13,730 nt of DNA from Tannerella sp. (GTDB lineage: Bacteria > Bacteroidota > Bacteroidia > Bacteroidales > Tannerellaceae): assembly GCA_031283785.1 (NCBI GenBank), contig JAITBC010000435.1, positions 1 to 13,730 on the forward strand. The letters run 5' to 3'. This document shows positions 13,170 through 13,730 of the stretch, in pieces (the stretch's first letter is position 1; each line of letters opens with the position of its first letter). The translations under genes were made by a program, and so were the position numbers. The notes under the pieces are model-generated. The model was not told where the DNA came from, did no database searches, and saw nothing but the letters and a program-made list of their open reading frames with translations.

Positions 13170-13730
13170 ATGGCAGTAGATATAAATCAAATCATTAAAA
13201 ACGCAGAAGTTAAGATGTCTTCCACGATTACTTATTTGGATGATGAATTGGCGCGTATTCGCGCCGGGAAAGCAAATCCGAAGATTCTGGATAACGTACG
13301 GGTATCATGTTACGGTGCGATAAGTCCGCTTACAAGTGTAGCTTCCATAAATACGCCGGATGCTAAGACCCTGTTGATTACCCCCTGGGATAGAAAACTT
13401 ATCAAAGACATTGAGAAAGCAATCCTTAACTCCGATGTGGGTATTACGCCGGAGAACAACGGCGAAGTAATTCGTCTCGGCATACCCCCGCTGACCGGGG
13501 AACGTCGTCGCGACTTGGCCAAACAGGTTAAACAGGAGTCCGAAAATGCGAAGGTAAGCATACGTAACACACGCCGGGAAGTGATTGATACCCTGAAAAA
13601 ATCGGTTAAAGACGGCGGCATATCCGAAGATGTGGAAAAGGATGCGGAAGAAAAAGTGCGGAAAATTCATGATAAGTTTATCAGGAAAATTGACGAACTG
13701 TATGCCGAGACGAATTACTTCGCCGTTGTT
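13170..13730 (+). CDS. frr: Ribosome recycling factor (runs off the window end)
   Basis: Releases ribosomes from mRNA after termination together with EF-G. The frame from ATG 13170 is open for 187 codons to the last base, about the full family length of 185-187 residues, so only the stop and perhaps a few residues are missing. Family features: [20 protein letters not shown] near residues 23-42, [27 protein letters not shown] (about 47-73), [27 protein letters not shown] (about 95-121), and the helical tail. The normal pyrH partner lies upstream but is separated by the TIR/DUF4062 remnants. It has its own promoter. The extreme C-terminus (AETNYFAVV) differs from the KEKEIMTV-type ending I would expect in relatives; the true end is outside the window. 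Confidence 0.95.
   Translation, partial: MAVDINQIIKNAEVKMSSTITYLDDELARIRAGKANPKILDNVRVSCYGAISPLTSVASINTPDAKTLLITPWDRKLIKDIEKAILNSDVGITPENNGEVIRLGIPPLTGERRRDLAKQVKQESENAKVSIRNTRREVIDTLKKSVKDGGISEDVEKDAEEKVRKIHDKFIRKIDELYAETNYFAVV

Noticed and set aside
1..13730. CRISPR arrays, tRNA or rRNA genes, insertion-sequence ends, attachment sites
   Set aside because: I saw no regularly spaced repeats, no tRNA-like cloverleaf or rRNA stretch, and no transposase or terminal inverted repeats around the 12187-13169 insert; a targeted search could still find short sites missed by eye.

Overview
The window carries ordinary Bacteroidales-type chromosomal genes. The evidence is the recurring Bacteroidota promoter form (TTG or TTTG, about 19-20 bases, then TAnnTTTG), a secreted protein ending in a DUF6383/type IX secretion-like tail, a DPP IV-type peptidase, and pyrH and frr close together. 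A Tannerellaceae- or Dysgonomonadaceae-like member is my best guess, but this is inference and cannot be settled from one window.

Layout. 1-75 is the coiled-coil tail of an upstream gene. 264-3089 (+) encodes a large exported repeat protein. It converges on a TIGR01212/YhcC-type radical SAM gene (3120-4040, -) across a perfect bidirectional terminator. A divergent promoter region (4041-4204) separates that gene from a dipeptidyl peptidase IV gene (4205-6412, +) and polyphosphate kinase 1 (6491-8533, +). ppk1 converges on, and overlaps by 20 bases, an rRNA cytosine-C5 methyltransferase gene (8514-9914, -). That gene diverges from a dGTPase gene (10015-11343, +). UMP kinase pyrH (11473-12186, +) and ribosome recycling factor frr (13170 to the window edge, +) follow.

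The unusual part is the 983-base gap between pyrH and frr. It holds, in order: a 37-codon ORF that reads as the first part of a TIR domain; a DUF4062 domain (the N-terminal domain of NACHT/TPR-type STAND proteins) that starts within the TIR stop codon behind a very strong Shine-Dalgarno sequence and breaks off after about 143 residues; a stretch with stops in all three forward frames; and a 61-codon TPR-like tail. This looks like an internally deleted remnant of a two-gene TIR plus DUF4062-STAND cassette, a type associated with prokaryotic immunity. frr has its own well-formed promoter downstream of this insert.

A second notable point concerns the 264-3089 protein. It contains 32 matches to the Bacteroidota O-glycosylation sequon D(S/T)(A/I/L/V/M/T), all outside its C-terminal domain, so it is probably a heavily glycosylated surface or secreted protein. 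The other genes are housekeeping or metabolic and look intact. For the secreted-protein, radical SAM, methyltransferase and dGTPase genes, the longest possible start lies inside or close to a promoter-like sequence, so I moved the start downstream. This is well supported for the secreted protein and dGTPase and weaker for the other two.
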